Assembly: GCA_032716605.1 (NCBI GenBank)
Contig: CM064517.1
Coordinates: forward strand, 24,502,015 to 24,566,014
DNA length: 64,000 nt
Reading direction: 5' to 3'
From: Paralithodes platypus
Taxonomy: Eukaryota; Arthropoda; Malacostraca; Decapoda; Lithodidae
Positions within the stretch are counted from its first letter, which is position 1. The number at the start of each line of letters is the position of its first letter. The notes beneath the pieces were generated by a model. It was not told where the DNA came from, searched no databases, and was given only the letters and a program-made list of their open reading frames with translations. A program made the position numbers and the translations under genes. Of this stretch, positions 21,297-32,362 are shown piece after piece.

Positions 21297-22218
21297 GAAG
21301 GTTGCCAATTGTTTCCAAGTGGAAAGCGGAGACGTGGAGGGACATCGGGTTCCTGCACCACTGTTGCAATTGGTTGTACCACACCTGGGCTGACCATAGC
21401 GGCGCGATCATCGCAACTCGGCCCCGGTAATCCCTCAGCTTGTGAATTACTTTGCACATTAGCACAGAATCTGGTGGCGGAAACAGATAGATTGAGGTCC
21501 ACCTGTTCCAATCTACCAACAATGCATCGGGTCCCCCCGCCGGGGTGACCTCCTGATGAGTGAGGAAGAGGGGGAGTCTGTGATTCTCTGTGGATGCAAA
21601 CAAGTCCACCTGCGGACGAGCCGGTTTTGCAATCATCTTGTCGAAGATAGCCTGTTTGATTGTCCATTCTACTAGAGTGCTCCGCCGGCGGGAGAGAGCG
21701 TCTGCCCAGACGTTTGCCACGCCGGGGAGATATGCTGCATGCAGGGAAATTCCTAGTGATTCGGCCAGGGCAAAAATCTGTTCGGAAACCTTCAACAACT
21801 CTCGTGACCTCACTGAGCCCTGTTTCTGAATACAAAAGACTGCAGTTTGATTGTCCATTCGGAACGCAATTGATTTGTTTGTTAAAGTCATGCCGTGAGT
21901 TTGGAGAAAAAAGAGGGGGACTAAAAGCTCTTGCTTGTTGATATGGTACTGACTCTCTGCCGGCCATGTGCCTTGACCTTGATGGCCCAGGGTGGACTGA
22001 TAGCCCCAACCTAGTGCCCCTGAGGCATCTGTGTCTACCCACACCGTAGGAGGGGGAGAAATCCATGTCGTGACAGAGTGGAGAACTTCTCGCTTGGCCC
22101 AGACCGAGAGTAAGCTGTGGATTAATGGAGGAATTTTCCATAATTTCTTCTCCGGCGAGAGAGGGAAAACTTTGTTGCCTTCCAGGATTAATCGTTTGAC
22201 TTTCAACCGGCCCAACTT
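21221..22218 (-). pseudogene. DIRS-3 RNase H and C-terminal part of ORF2
   Basis: Reads KLGRLKVKRLILEGNKVFPLSPEKK, then an RNase H domain: WVDTDASGALGWG (first Asp), HINKQELLVPLFF (Glu), FRMDNQTAVFC (Asp) and YLPGVANVWADALSR (last Asp). It ends with the DIRS-typical block VDLFAS...DALLVDWNRWTSIYLFPPPD. That last block sits where some DIRS elements have a methyltransferase-like domain, but I see no clear catalytic motif. The upstream half of ORF2 is separated by a Jockey-like LINE at 22219. Confidence 0.85.
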
Positions 22219-24490
22219 ATTTTTAACAACCAATTCAGAAAATTATGATGTTACAGTGAGGTCCCCGCTTGGATCTTCTGATCACTGTCTGATACAGGCC
22301 ACCTGTCTATCACCTACCACACCTTCCCACTCTGAACCTGTTTTGGTGACTAAATGGCATTACGATAGGGCAGACTGGGAGGGTCTTCAAGGTTTCTTTA
22401 TTGATATTCCCTGGACCTCTTTCTTTAATAATGATGCACACTCCACCTTGAGCCACATACAAGATTTTGTAAAAATTGGAATGGAAACTTTTATTCCTCA
22501 TCAAAAGCACAGTAAAACATCTAATTCACCTAAATGGTTTGACCATAATTGTGCTAGAGTAACTGAACAAAAAGCAATAGCCTACAATGCATACACAAGA
22601 TCAAAAACTCATGAAGCCTTTAATTACTTTAGAAACATCAGAAATCATGCCAAAACTGTATTAAACCTAACTAAATCAAACTTTCTCCACAAGCAGGCAA
22701 ATAAACTTCTAAATAATCCAAATGATAACAAAATATTTTGGTCTACTCTTAACTCATTTAAATCCAACTTCACTACTGCTTCATCCATTCCACCATTAAA
22801 ATCTCCGACTGGCAATCTTGTAAGTGACCCACGAGGTAAAGCTAACCTTCTTGCGGATTTTTTCTCCACCAACTCAACCTTAGATGAAATAAATCAAGAT
22901 GTCCCTGTACTTAATTTTAATTCGCCTGAAATTCCCTCACTTAAGATCCACACCAGACATGTCAAAACTATTTTGCAGAATCTCTCAGTAGATAAGGCTC
23001 CTGGTCCAGATGAAATTCCTCCAATTCCTTAAGAATTGCTCCTTGGTGCTCGCTCCTGTATTGGCAAAAAATTTCCGTCTGTGTACTCATACCTCATGCT
23101 TCCCAGTACCCTGGAAAGAAGCAAACATCCATCCAGTTCCTAAAAAAGGTGCCTCTTCAGATCCATCAAACTACAGACCAATAGCTATAACTTCCACTCT
23201 TGGTAAAGTCTTTGAAATTATATTAAATAATCACATAATTAAGCATCTTGAGAATAATAAATTAATCAGTGATAGGCAATATGGTTTTAGACGATGTCGA
23301 TCAACTGCAGACATGCTTTGCCTTCTTACGCATCAAATCAACCAAGCTACAGACCAACATGGTGAAAACATACAATAGCACTGGATATATCAAAGGCATT
23401 TGATAGAGTCTGGCATCAATCCTTATTGTCGAAGATGTCACACTACGGCCTTGCATCATTAGTTCCACTAATTTCTTCTTATCTTCATAACAGAAAAATA
23501 TGTGTAATGGTAGATGGCCTTTATTCTCAATTTCACTCAATAAATGCTGGTGTTCCCCAGGGATCAGTTTTGGCCCCAATTCTGTTCCTCATTCATATCA
23601 ATGATCTCATATCTACCACTCATAATCCAATACATTCCTACGCAGATGACTCAACACTCCACAGTTCCTTCACATTTACCAATTCTTTCACCCAACCCGA
23701 TCTTATAAATTCAAAAATAAACACTGCAATTTCTCTGAACCAGGACCTTTCTAGAATTAATGGATGGGGACAAAAGAATCTAGTTTCCTTTAATGCACAG
23801 AAAACCAAATACATTCAATTTTCTAACCGACAGAATCTCACTGACTCCCATATATTTTTTAATGATATAAATATTCCCACTTCCCCTAGTATTGACATTC
23901 TCGGTGTAACATTAACTACTAACTTGAGCTGGACACATTATGTTAGAAGCATTGCTAAGAATGCCTCTAAAAAACTGGGACTCCTGTACAGAGTTCGAGA
24001 ATTCTTCACTGATGAGCAGTTGGCCGTGATATATAAAAGTCATGTGCGTTCTCAGATGGATTACTGTTCACCTCTGTGGGGTGGAAGTGGAGTGGTTGCA
24101 TTGAGGCAGTTGGACAAAATTCAAAATAAAGCTATTAGATTAATCAATAACCCTGCAATCACACAGGACCTTCCTACATTATCCATACGAAGAAACGTTG
24201 CATCCCTTGCATTATTCTACAGATATTTTCACAGCAATTGTTCCGAGGAACTTGCTTCAATTGTGCCGCCTCTCCATATCTTTCCCCGTAGAACTAGGGC
24301 AGCTGAGAGCGCCCATGAATTTACACTTTCTCCTCCACAATGCAGAACTTCTGCTTATCAGAATTCATTTATCCCCAGAGCTACTACTCTTTGGAATTCA
24401 CTTCCCTCGAATTGCTTTCCACAAACTTACAATCTACAAATGTTTAAATCCAGTTGTTACAAACATTTTATGAATGGAGGATGCCTTTAG
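22219..24490 (+). pseudogene. LINE 1 endonuclease tail and reverse transcriptase
   Basis: RT motifs are KAPGPDEIPP, VPKKGASSDPSNYRPIAITS, QYGFRRCRSTADMLCLL, a LDISKAFDRVWHQSLLSKM block, NAGVPQGSVLAPILFLIHINDL and SYADDSTLHS (catalytic YADD). The C-terminus runs SHVRSQMDYCSPLW. Frameshifts at about 23030 and 23370 split it into three frames. The clade is judged Jockey/I-like from the NAGVPQGSVLAP and DISKAFD style; it could be a neighbouring clade. Confidence 0.8.
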
Positions 24491-24577
24491 GCACATGGAC
24501 CTTTTTGTTTTATCTGTGTTTTTCCTTCCTCCTTTCATTGTCTCTTAAAAAAAACAAAAAAAAACAAAAACAAAATT
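22219..24577 (+). mobile_element. Jockey-like LINE 1, 5'-truncated, in DIRS-3 RT
   Basis: Inserted antisense in ORF2 between the codons for NWIQLTV and KLGRLKVKR. Begins with LFLTTNSENYDVTVRSPLGSSDHCLIQA, the end of an AP endonuclease (SDH motif), then the linker and RT, and ends in an A-rich tail (24547-24575). Its sequence is nearly identical to LINE 2 at 32957. No clear long target duplication is visible. Confidence 0.85.
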
Positions 24578-25532
24578 ACAGTTAATTGTATCCAGTTGAG
24601 AGAGTCGACTAGGGAATCCCACGTTTTTCTGGTCGTATCCAGACTGTGGAGAAAACAGAACAGTTTCTTGCGGAACCTGCTCCGGTTGTCCACACTCTGA
24701 GTAAGAGTCAGATTGGCGGTGTCCCAGACCAGCCCTATCCACTGAATAGTCCTTGAGGGGACAAGGCGAGACTTCGCCAAGTTCACCTTGAACCCTAGGG
24801 TTTTTACATGAGCTAACACTTGGTTTACATGATCTTGACATAATTCCATAGAGTTCGCTACTACTAGCCAGTCGTCTAGATACCAAAACACCTGTATGCC
24901 TTAGATTAACACGGGTAAAAGAGCTTGCCGGACAAGTTTAGTGAAAATTCTCGGTGCCAGGTTCAAGCCAAAAGGCATTCTTTAAAAGACATAAGTCTCT
25001 CGCCTGATCCTCAGGGCGAGGAATTTTTGGAACCGTTTGTTTATCGGGACATGCCAATAGGCATTTTTGAGATCGATCGAGCACATCCAACCTTGCGGCG
25101 GAATCGCGAATCTGAGTTGCTGAACTGTAAGCATCCTGAAGGGTGAATTCTCTATAAATGTGTTCAGGTGCGAGAGATCTAGAACTGGTCGCATCTGCAC
25201 ACTGTCCCTTTTTGGCACTAAGGAAAGTTGGGAAGTGTATACTGGGTGACTGGCATTGACCGGGATAAGAACTTGTTTGGTAATCATTTCCTGAAGCAGA
25301 GTCTCCTCCTCCTGAGACACATTGACGTGTTCCCGCAGCTGTCGCAGTCGAGGCCGCCGGAGCCACCGCCAGGTGATTCGTTTGCTAACTTCTTTCCTGG
25401 CCCAGGTCTTCTTGGGCCAGGCCGAGCGGAATGAACGTAACGAACCCAGGTGCAACCGGGGTCCGATCGTCGAAGCAACTCTCAAATCCTGTGTCCTTAA
25501 GCACGGCGTTGGGATGCTGAGAGACTGGGTGG
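24578..25532 (-). pseudogene. DIRS-3 reverse transcriptase (ORF2 N-terminal half)
   Basis: Starts in the -1 frame after ORF1 (25536-25542 slippery site) and runs to the LINE insertion. Blocks: WARKEVSKRITWRWLRRPRLRQ, VNASHPVYTSQLSLVPKRDSVQMRPVLDLSHLN, GWMCSIDLKNAYWHVPINKRFQKFLALR (first Asp) and, after a frameshift near 24950, VFWYLDDWLVVAN (catalytic YLDD) and VPSRTIQWIGLVWDT. This is the LTR/DIRS-type RT order. An in-frame stop and an indel between 24890 and 24985 inactivate it. Confidence 0.85.
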
Positions 25533-25542
25533 CTAGTTTTTT
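25533..25542 (-). promoter_or_regulatory. Putative -1 frameshift site, DIRS-3 ORF1/RT
   Basis: On the minus strand ORF1 ends CCA AAA AAC TAG. The heptamer A_AAA_AAC is a canonical -1 slippery sequence, and the -1 frame continues openly into RT. DIRS-1 and DIRS-2 have the same heptamer followed by TAA. Confidence 0.6.
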
Positions 25543-26760
25543 GGAGGAGGAGGTGGGTTGGTATCTGACGCTTGGCTTGATTTGACTGATGGCTGGCCCT
25601 GAGTAACCTTCTGAGGGGCCTTACCTTTATACCCAGAACGTTTACCTTGTTTGGGCTTGTAAGAGTTACCTCCCTACTGCGGTGGGAGTCAGGGATCCCT
25701 TGGTGACTGTTTAGATTGTGGTTGGTATTGTTTGGGACCACCATTTGATTTATGAAAGGGCTTCTTGACAGGGTCCTTCCGAGCTTGGGAGGTAATCTGC
25801 TTCCAACCACTAACCATGTTAAACACTAGACTCCATGTTTCTGAGTTAAGGAGGGTGGCAGTAAGGACCGGAGAGAGAGTTACCCGGCGACCTATGTCCG
25901 CCGGCAACTTCCTCACTAGATGGACTCTCAGATCTTGGCGGGCTCGAACCGCCTCCATAATAGCAATTCTGATGTCTCCTAAGGGCTGAATAGAATTTTG
26001 TAGCAACAGTCTCCTAGACAATTCGGTATCTCTCTTAATTTGGGGTTCAGCTATAGCTGAAATAGTACGTGACAGGGAGGCGGCGATCTGGTGACTAACC
26101 AAGTACTGAGAGAACATCCGGTAAGCCTTATTTCTTAACTTGTAAGTCCCTGTCAAGGTGAACAGCCGGGGGAGTAGAAAAGGGTTCATCAAGGGAGTGC
26201 AAGGAAACTTTGGGGGCCGAAAGAAAGGTAAGTAAATCTGAGGACACTCCCTCTGCTTTGGCTACTGGCAAAGAAAAGTAAGCATGATTTTCTTGGGGAA
26301 CCTGATGTGAAGACTTAGAAGTAATTGTAGCAGCAAAAACCTGAGCTTCTATCTCCCAGTCTGCCCATGGGCCTAACCCCACTGGTCCCATCTGCAAGAC
26401 TGGTGTATGCGTATGGTCTAGGACCGGAGTTGTAGCCAACTCCGGCGTGAGAGCATTCAAAGCTTTGACATCATTGATGCCATCAGCTTTTGACCAATCC
26501 ACAAACAGTCGTGCAGACGCGGCGGGAGGGATCGCCGGGGCAGCTGTATACAGAAAATAATCCGGGTTGTACGAACTCGGTACACCCTTAATTAATACAT
26601 CCATCACTCTCCCTGCCTCATCTTTTGCCCTAAATTTCCTGGTCTTATTGATTTCAATATACCACTCGCTGGGTACCGGAAGTTCCCCTGACCCAGAAGG
26701 TTGAGCTAAGTGAGGGTTCACTGGAGTCGCAGAGATCCAGGAACAATCCGCGCCATAGAG
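25533..26760 (-). pseudogene. DIRS-3 ORF1 C-terminal part
   Basis: From the CR1 insertion point it reads LYGADCSWISATPVNPHLAQP, GELPVPSEWYIEINKTRKFRAKDEAG, SARLFVDWSKADGINDVKALNALTPEL and FAATITSKSSHQVPQENHAYFSLP. After a shift near 26150 it gives MFSQYLVSHQIAASL...LGDIRIAIMEAVRARQDLRVHLVRKLPADI, then a Lys/Gln/Pro-rich tail ending PPPPPKN. It is collinear with DIRS-1 ORF1 residues from about 460 on. Gag-like role inferred from position only. Confidence 0.8.
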
Positions 26761-26976
26761 TACAAAGGAGTACAAAGGAAATCAAGCAACAACAGGTCTA
26801 GTGACCCTTCTAGGCTGCTTGTCCTCCAAAACACTGAGGATCAAGTGTCCAAACAGTGGTTTAGAGTGGGTAAGGGAACATTGGAAAGGGAACTACTGCC
26901 CTGCCACTAACGTGGCAGGACTAGGAAGTTAGTAGGGGACATATGGGTTAGTAACTGAGGGGAGGATAAAATAAAG

Positions 26977-28820
26977 TTATTCATTTACAAACGCAGTCAG
27001 ACACGGGTTTGATGCGAGATATTTGTCTAGGCGGAATTTAAATGAATCAACGGTGCTGCAGTCTATAACGTCTCGGGGAAGCCCATTCCACAAGTTGACA
27101 ACTCGATTGAAGAAGAAATTCTTAGATTCGTGTGAGTTAAAAGATTTACCAATAATTTTGCAACCGTTTCCCCGCGTGTAATTAGATTGGTCGATAGTGA
27201 AGTACTTACTACAGTTCATATTGTCGATGCCTTTGATGATTTTGAACACTTGAATTAAGTCACCTCTTAATCTGTGCTGGGTTAAAGGAAATAGATTTAA
27301 TTCTCTAAGACGCTCTTCATATGGTTTGTTCTTTAGGCTAGGTATCATTTTGGTAACTCTACGTTGAACTCGTTCTAGCTTGTTTATGTCTTTTTGGTAA
27401 TAAGGGCACCAGCATTGAACGCAGTATTCCAGAAGAGGGCGGACTAAGGAATTGTAAAGGGTTAGGATTACGTCTTTGGATTTATGCTCAAATGATCTGC
27501 CTATAAAGCCAATTATTTTGTTTGCCTTCTTAACAACTTCTGAACATTGTTGACTCGGTTTTAGGTTACTCGATATTGTTACTCCCAGATCGGTTTCTCT
27601 GTTTACATTCTTAAGCTGAGTGCCATTCATCGAATAGTTTGCTTTCTCATTTAGGTATCCGATATGTAGTACTTTACATTTATCCGCATTGAAACTCATT
27701 TGCCAAATTTGGGCCCAATGTGACAATTTATCTAGATTGTGTTGCATATCGTCAACTTGATCTTTTGAGAGTACGCTATTTGCAATTTTTGTATCGTCAG
27801 CAAATTTTGAGATTGTACAGGTGAGACCCTCATCTATGTCGTTGATGTAAATTAGAAAGAGAATTGGTCCTAGTACCGATCCCTGGGGTACCCCGCTACT
27901 TACATTGGTCCATTTAGATGCCTTACCGTTTATGACTACTCTTTGCTTTCTGTCGCTGAGCCAATTTTCTATCCATTTCAGCACACCGTCTTGTATTCCA
28001 TGCGCTTTTAGTTTTAGCAGTAAACGTTTGTGGGGAACTTTGTCAAAGGCCTTTTGAAAATCAAGGTATATAATATCTACAGCTTTACTCTCATCGTAGA
28101 GGTTGAGGATATCGTGGAAGAAGTCTAAGAGGTTTGTTAAACAGGAACGTTTTTTACGAAAGCCGTGTTGAGTATCTTTAAGTATGTTATTTTCCTCTAA
28201 GTGATTTACGAGTCTGTCTCGTATGACCGTTTCTAGCATTTTACATACAACTGAGGTTAAGCTAATTGGACGATAGTTACTGGGTAGGGATTTGCTGCCT
28301 TTTTTTAATATCGGTGTTACGTTGGCTATCTTCCACTGATCAGGCATAGTTCCAGACTGCAAGGATTTATTGAATAGTAATGTCAGTGGTTTGGAGAGCT
28401 CATCCTTAGCTTCCTTTAGAACTCTAGGCGAGATTGTATCAGGTCCAGGCGTTTTATTTACCTTGAGTTTATCTAAACAATTCAATACTTCTCTCTCTGT
28501 AACGGTGATATTGCTTAGAACATCTGAATTATCAATCTGAATCGGCGATGGTGTAGGGATATCACTAAGGTCTTCTGTTGTAAAAACTGATGCAAAGAAG
28601 GTATTGAGGGCATTACTCATTTGTACTTCGTCTTTGGTGTATTCTCCATTTTCATCGACTAACGGTCCAACAGTTGAAGTAACTACTTTTTTCTTTCTGG
28701 TATAACTATAGAATTCTTTCGGGTTTGTTTTACTTTGATTCGCAATATGTAACTCTAGGGTCTTTTTACTTTGCTTAATTAACTTTTTGGCTTTGCGTCG
28801 TAGCTCTACAAATTCACCCG
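26977..28820 (-). CDS. CR1 ORF2 reverse transcriptase
   Basis: Open for at least 547 codons from 28620 and in frame back to about 28820, where one missing base separates it from the linker. RT blocks in order: LKVNKTPGPDTISPRVLK, ILKKGSKSLPSNYRPISLTSV, QHGFRKKRSCLTNLL, IIYLDFQKAFDKVPHKRLLLKL (first Asp), SGVPQGSVLGPILFLIYINDI, KFADDTKIAN (catalytic FADD), CVQCWCPYYQKDINKLERVQRR and the C-terminal FFFNRVVNLWNGLPRDVI. It copies element RNA at nicked target DNA. This is the best preserved LINE RT of the window. Confidence 0.92.
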
Positions 28821-29131
28821 TTCTTCGTCATTTTGTGAGGATTTTAATCTATCATTAGCAAATTTTTTAGCAAGCAGGCAGTTTGAAATATCTTTATTCC
28901 ACCATTTGGGCTTATTATTATGGCCTGGACGCCGTATTTTCGATGGTATGCAGTCTTGCACTGCTTTTAGGCAAGTGGTTTCGAATAACTTCCAAGATGT
29001 ATTTATGTCGTTATTGTTAATTAAAAAGCTCCAGTCAGTTTCTTTAAACATAGCTCTAAGTTTATGAAAGTTTGCTTTCTTGAAATTAGGGACTTTTTCG
29101 ATGCTACTATTTGGTTCGTTACTAGTAAAGT
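28821..29131 (-). pseudogene. CR1 ORF2 linker between endonuclease and RT
   Basis: Reads KVPNFKKANFHKLRAMF, DWSFLINNNDINTSWKLFETTCLKAVQDCIPSK and KPKWWNKDISNCLLAKKFANDRLK, the conserved post-endonuclease linker of CR1/L2 LINEs (PKWWN block). Separated from the endonuclease by the piggyBac MITE and from the RT by a single-base shift. Confidence 0.75.
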
Positions 29132-29135
29132 TTAA

Positions 29136-29615
29136 CCCTCTGTTCCCGGAAGGGCTCTTGAACGCCCATAAAAAAGCATACACGAGCTGCCCGGAAGGGC
29201 TCTTAAACACCCATGAGGTCAAAGCCTGTGAGCTTCGTGTGCGAGGCGTCGGTCCGACGCATGTAAACAACAGCCGGCTGGACCGTCGCCCCGCATCTCC
29301 GGCCACAAGAAGGAGAGCGTCGCTTGTTCGTGTGTGCCTGTATGTTGTTGTTAAGTATCGAAAAGTAGTGTAAAGTGGCTGTTTTGGCCATAAAGTTATC
29401 TCCAATGAAATCATCATCACAGCTCAACCAGTTGACTTAGAGAGCTCTACTTAATGCCATTCTACAGGTAAATAACACAGCTACGCTTGGGGATGCGCGG
29501 GAATGCGGGAAGCAGTCAGATTAACAAATATACGGTAGCCTAGCCTAGACGTTTTTCGGCCAAAACACCCGGGTTTCGGGGAATATATATATAATACATA
29601 GCCGGGGCTGGAGGG
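29136..29615. mobile_element. piggyBac-type MITE (480 bp) in CR1 ORF2
   Basis: TTAA at 29132-29135 and 29616-29619. Ends CCCTCTGTTCCCGG and, inverted, CCCTCCAGCCCCGG. It shares 'agttgacttagagagctcta' and 'gtttttcggcca' with the MITE at 8202 and the piggyBac at 13819. With one TTAA it adds 484 bases to the LINE. Confidence 0.82.
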
Positions 29616-30408
29616 TTAAAGTGAAAGTTATCGTACGATGGTCGCTGTTACTGAATTCATCACCAACATTCAAATTCTCTATTAATTCTTCTTTTGTTGC
29701 AAGTACAATGTCAAGAACGTTATTACCACGGGTCGGTGTTCGAACAAATTGATAAAGCGAACTCTCTTGCAAGTTCGTATACAAGTCATGTCCGGAGTGT
29801 GAAGTAAGAGTATCGCCCCACTTGGTCACAGGTAAATTAAAGTCGCCAAAAAATACGGTATCTTGTGAGTTACTTACATCTGCAATTTGTTCATAAATTT
29901 CTCGGTCAGTTTGCACTGATTGAGCTGGAGGTCTGTATATTAATGCAAGTATTATTTTTGTACCTTTATTATTCTTTATTAGCACAAAAGATGTGTCGAC
30001 ATTCACAATTTGAGGTTTTGACAAGAGGGTCGGGTTAAGACTTTCTTTGATATAAAATAAAACGCCACCTCCATTTTTATTTATTCTTTTCTCAAACATT
30101 ACATAACCGGGAAGTGAATACTCTGCTAAAAAGTCTCTATCTACTGTATTGAGCCAAGATTCTGTTATACCAATCACATCATAATTTTCAGTAAACACTA
30201 GTTCCTCTAAATCTGAACATTTATTGCGTATGCTACGAGCGTTTGCATAGAAAACCTTTAAAGTTGCGGTTTTAGAACTCGCAGAACGTTCTTTAATCAA
30301 ATTTTTGGTTCTGATCGGATCTACATTTACATTCATGGCTGACATCGGTCCTCGGTCGTTATCCCTGGCGGTTTTGAATTTGGGTCGTGTTGGTGGAGCT
30401 TTATCCAA
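29616..30408 (-). CDS. CR1 ORF2 AP-endonuclease domain
   Basis: Motifs of the APE-like nuclease: LKVFYANARSIRNKCSDL, YDVIGITESWLN (catalytic Glu), GGGVLFYIKE, ILALIYRPPAQS, DTVFFGDFNLP (GDFN), VLDIVLAT and EFSNSDHRTI (SDH). It nicks target DNA to prime reverse transcription. It would continue into the linker but for the MITE insertion. The ATG at 30408 follows the ORF1 stop by only a few bases. Confidence 0.9.
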
Positions 30409-30434
30409 ATTCGCGGTTCTTGACAGATTAGCAT

Positions 30435-31472
30435 TTAATTCCTTCGCAGGTTGCCGCCCTTGCTGTCTTCGGTCCTCCTTCCTGGTTGTCCTGTGCTGAG
30501 TCGATTTCTTCTTCGAAAATCCTTCACCGCATCGTTGAGAAGACGCCCAAAACGTGCTGCTCCCACCTGGTTCAGATGAACTCCATCGTCCGAAAACAAA
30601 TAGTCATCGTAGTAGAAATTGTCCCAGGTGTCGATGAATCCCACGTTTTCCTTCCTGCAGAGGTTTGCTAGACAACGATTTGTGCTGGTGGCTATGTTGT
30701 AAAATCGGCTCTCTACACCAAGCCGGGGGACGATTCCTGAGACGATGATCCTTGATGACTTCTCCTTAAACGACTTGATCAGCTGCTGGTACTTTAAAAG
30801 CAAATCTTCCGACCGGGTTCGCTGTACATCGTTGGATCCAACGTGGATGACGTACATTGTATTAGCAGGGGCCAGCTTAGATACTTCGTCAACTGCAGCA
30901 ACTACGTCGTCCACACCACCACCAGGGATACAAAAACGCTTCCTGGTCTTAGGTGCTCTGGCGCAAAACTCTGTGAGCTGACCACGTATCATCGAGTCTC
31001 CCACGAGCCGGACTTCTTCTATTTCCGCTTCGTCATCTGAGTCTGCGAGTATCTGGAAGCGGTTTTGACACTCGGTAATCGGTATGGGTTTCCTGGTCTT
31101 GGGGCAAACGTTGTTCCTCACGACACGGAAGTTGTCTTGAGGGGGAAGAGAGTTACTATTTGTTTCTTGAGTATCGGAACCATCAGATGAAATGGCTACT
31201 GCAGGCGTTGAATTGTTGGCAGTTGACGTTGGGGCGTTGGTGGCTGCTGGAGTTGCGGTGACAATTGAAGTTTGTGGTACTCCAACGTTGAGTGTTACAA
31301 ACTCTTGGAGTGATTCCAGCTTCATGGTGAGGACGTTGATCTTGTTGTAGGCTTCATCTAATTTCACTGTCAAATTCTCTTGTTGCTGGCAGAGACGGCA
31401 GACTTGAAGATTGACAGTAACAAACATGCACTCACCAAACCTACCGGCGCAGTTCGTACAAGTGCGAGGCAT
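30435..31472 (-). CDS. CR1 ORF1 with SGNH/esterase domain
   Basis: Intact frame of 345 codons. The N-terminus has a zinc-finger-like cysteine set (CTNCAGRFGEC...CRLCQQQ) followed by a heptad-like segment (LDEAYNKINVLTMKLESLQEF), likely a coiled coil. A Ser/Thr-rich linker follows. From about residue 155 comes an SGNH hydrolase fold: VGDSMIRG (catalytic Ser), a GG pair, VHVGSNDV-like block (Asn) and FSDDGVHLN (Asp/His). CR1 and L2 elements are known to carry such an esterase in ORF1, presumably for RNP or membrane association. The C-terminus is basic. Confidence 0.9.
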   Translation of the reverse strand: MPRTCTNCAGRFGECMFVTVNLQVCRLCQQQENLTVKLDEAYNKINVLTMKLESLQEFVTLNVGVPQTSIVTATPAATNAPTSTANNSTPAVAISSDGSDTQETNSNSLPPQDNFRVVRNNVCPKTRKPIPITECQNRFQILADSDDEAEIEEVRLVGDSMIRGQLTEFCARAPKTRKRFCIPGGGVDDVVAAVDEVSKLAPANTMYVIHVGSNDVQRTRSEDLLLKYQQLIKSFKEKSSRIIVSGIVPRLGVESRFYNIATSTNRCLANLCRKENVGFIDTWDNFYYDDYLFSDDGVHLNQVGAARFGRLLNDAVKDFRRRNRLSTGQPGRRTEDSKGGNLRRN

Positions 31473-31489
31473 GGTAACAGTCAGTTTCT

Positions 31490-31840
31490 TCAGATCACTT
31501 CACTCACTTTAAAACACTTAACTCACTTTAAAACACTTAACTCACTTTAAAACACTTCACTCACTTTAGAAACACTTCAATCACTTCAACCGAAAACAAA
31601 TATGTTGAAATACACAACAATAGGTTATCAGGGGTGATAGCCTAACCGAAAACAAAAAAATTGAGATACGCAGAATTAGGCTTCCAGGGGCGATAGCCTA
31701 ACCAAAAGTTTTTAAAAAATTGAAATACGCACCAATAGGCTACCAGCGTTGAATAGCCTAACCGAAAATAATAAAATAAAAATACGCAGAAATAGGCTAC
31801 CAGGTGTGATAACCTAACCTTAAACAAATATATATATGTA
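31490..31840. repeat. Tandem repeats in the CR1 5' UTR
   Basis: First a set of about 24-base units 'ttaactcactttaaaacac' (31495-31590), then about four units of 55-65 bases with 'gcctaaccgaaaa...attgaaatacgcac.aataggctacc' (31595-31820). Sits just upstream of ORF1, where LINE promoters lie. Confidence 0.8.
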
Positions 31841-32362
31841 ACAGAATATGTAACTAAATTTAGAATTCACCAAATAGAGATTATATAAAAATAAAGTGTG
31901 ACCGCACACAAGGGGTTAATATACTGTATCAACAGATGGCCCTGGTGTCACTGTAGCCTAGTAAAGCAGTAGCCTACTCTTTTTAGATAAAACAAAACAA
32001 AATGTATCAGTCAAAGGTTACTACAAGATCGTGCAAGCAACAACTAAAATTACAGATATATATAGCTACAGTAGGATACTAAATACAATATCTACTAGAG
32101 TTAATAAGAACAACAGATTGGCTGGCTATAGGCTAGGCTAGGTTTGGATTAGGTTAAAAGCTTGGCAGGTTGGGTTAGGCTAGGTTAGTTTGTACAAATA
32201 CCACCCTTAGCTTAAAGTAAAATAACTCTGAGGAGAAAAAGTCAAGAATATATCTAGGGGGAAAAGATAAATGAATGCACTTAAATTTACTACAAAATTG
32301 GCTGGAATTTAATATGTATAATCCCCCCAAAAAAGTTTGTTTACAAAATGGCGTCGGCGTCG
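31841..32362. other. Distal 5' UTR of the CR1 LINE
   Basis: AT-rich, with a stretch of 'taggctaggctaggtt' words (32115-32195) and no open frame. Ends at the DIRS-3 junction near 32362. Confidence 0.5.

Larger units (their letters stand above)
26761..32362 (-). mobile_element. CR1-type LINE, nearly full length, in DIRS-3 ORF1
   Basis: Reading on minus: 5' UTR with tandem repeats (31490-32362), ORF1 (30435-31472), ORF2 endonuclease (30408 down), linker and RT (to 26977), then a 215-base 3' UTR whose end is the decamer CCTTTGTACT given twice (26760-26780), as expected for CR1/L2-like 3' repeats. It interrupts DIRS-3 ORF1 between codons for APLKKGPMS and VLYGADCSW. A piggyBac MITE sits in its ORF2. 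Confidence 0.85.

Noticed and set aside
22031..22218. Plus-strand frame that appears to fuse a new N-terminus to the Jockey-like LINE
   Set aside because: The first 60 codons are antisense DIRS-3 RNase H sequence; the fusion is an accident of the insertion.
20908..22233. Natural RT-recombinase fusion protein in DIRS-3
   Set aside because: The single frame results from one extra T in a T run compared with DIRS-1/2, so a mutation is the simpler explanation.
31490..31600. CRISPR-like array
   Set aside because: Tandem units without unique spacers, in a eukaryotic LINE 5' UTR.
32100..32200. Telomeric TTAGG repeats
   Set aside because: Only loose taggctaggtt words, no regular pentamer array.
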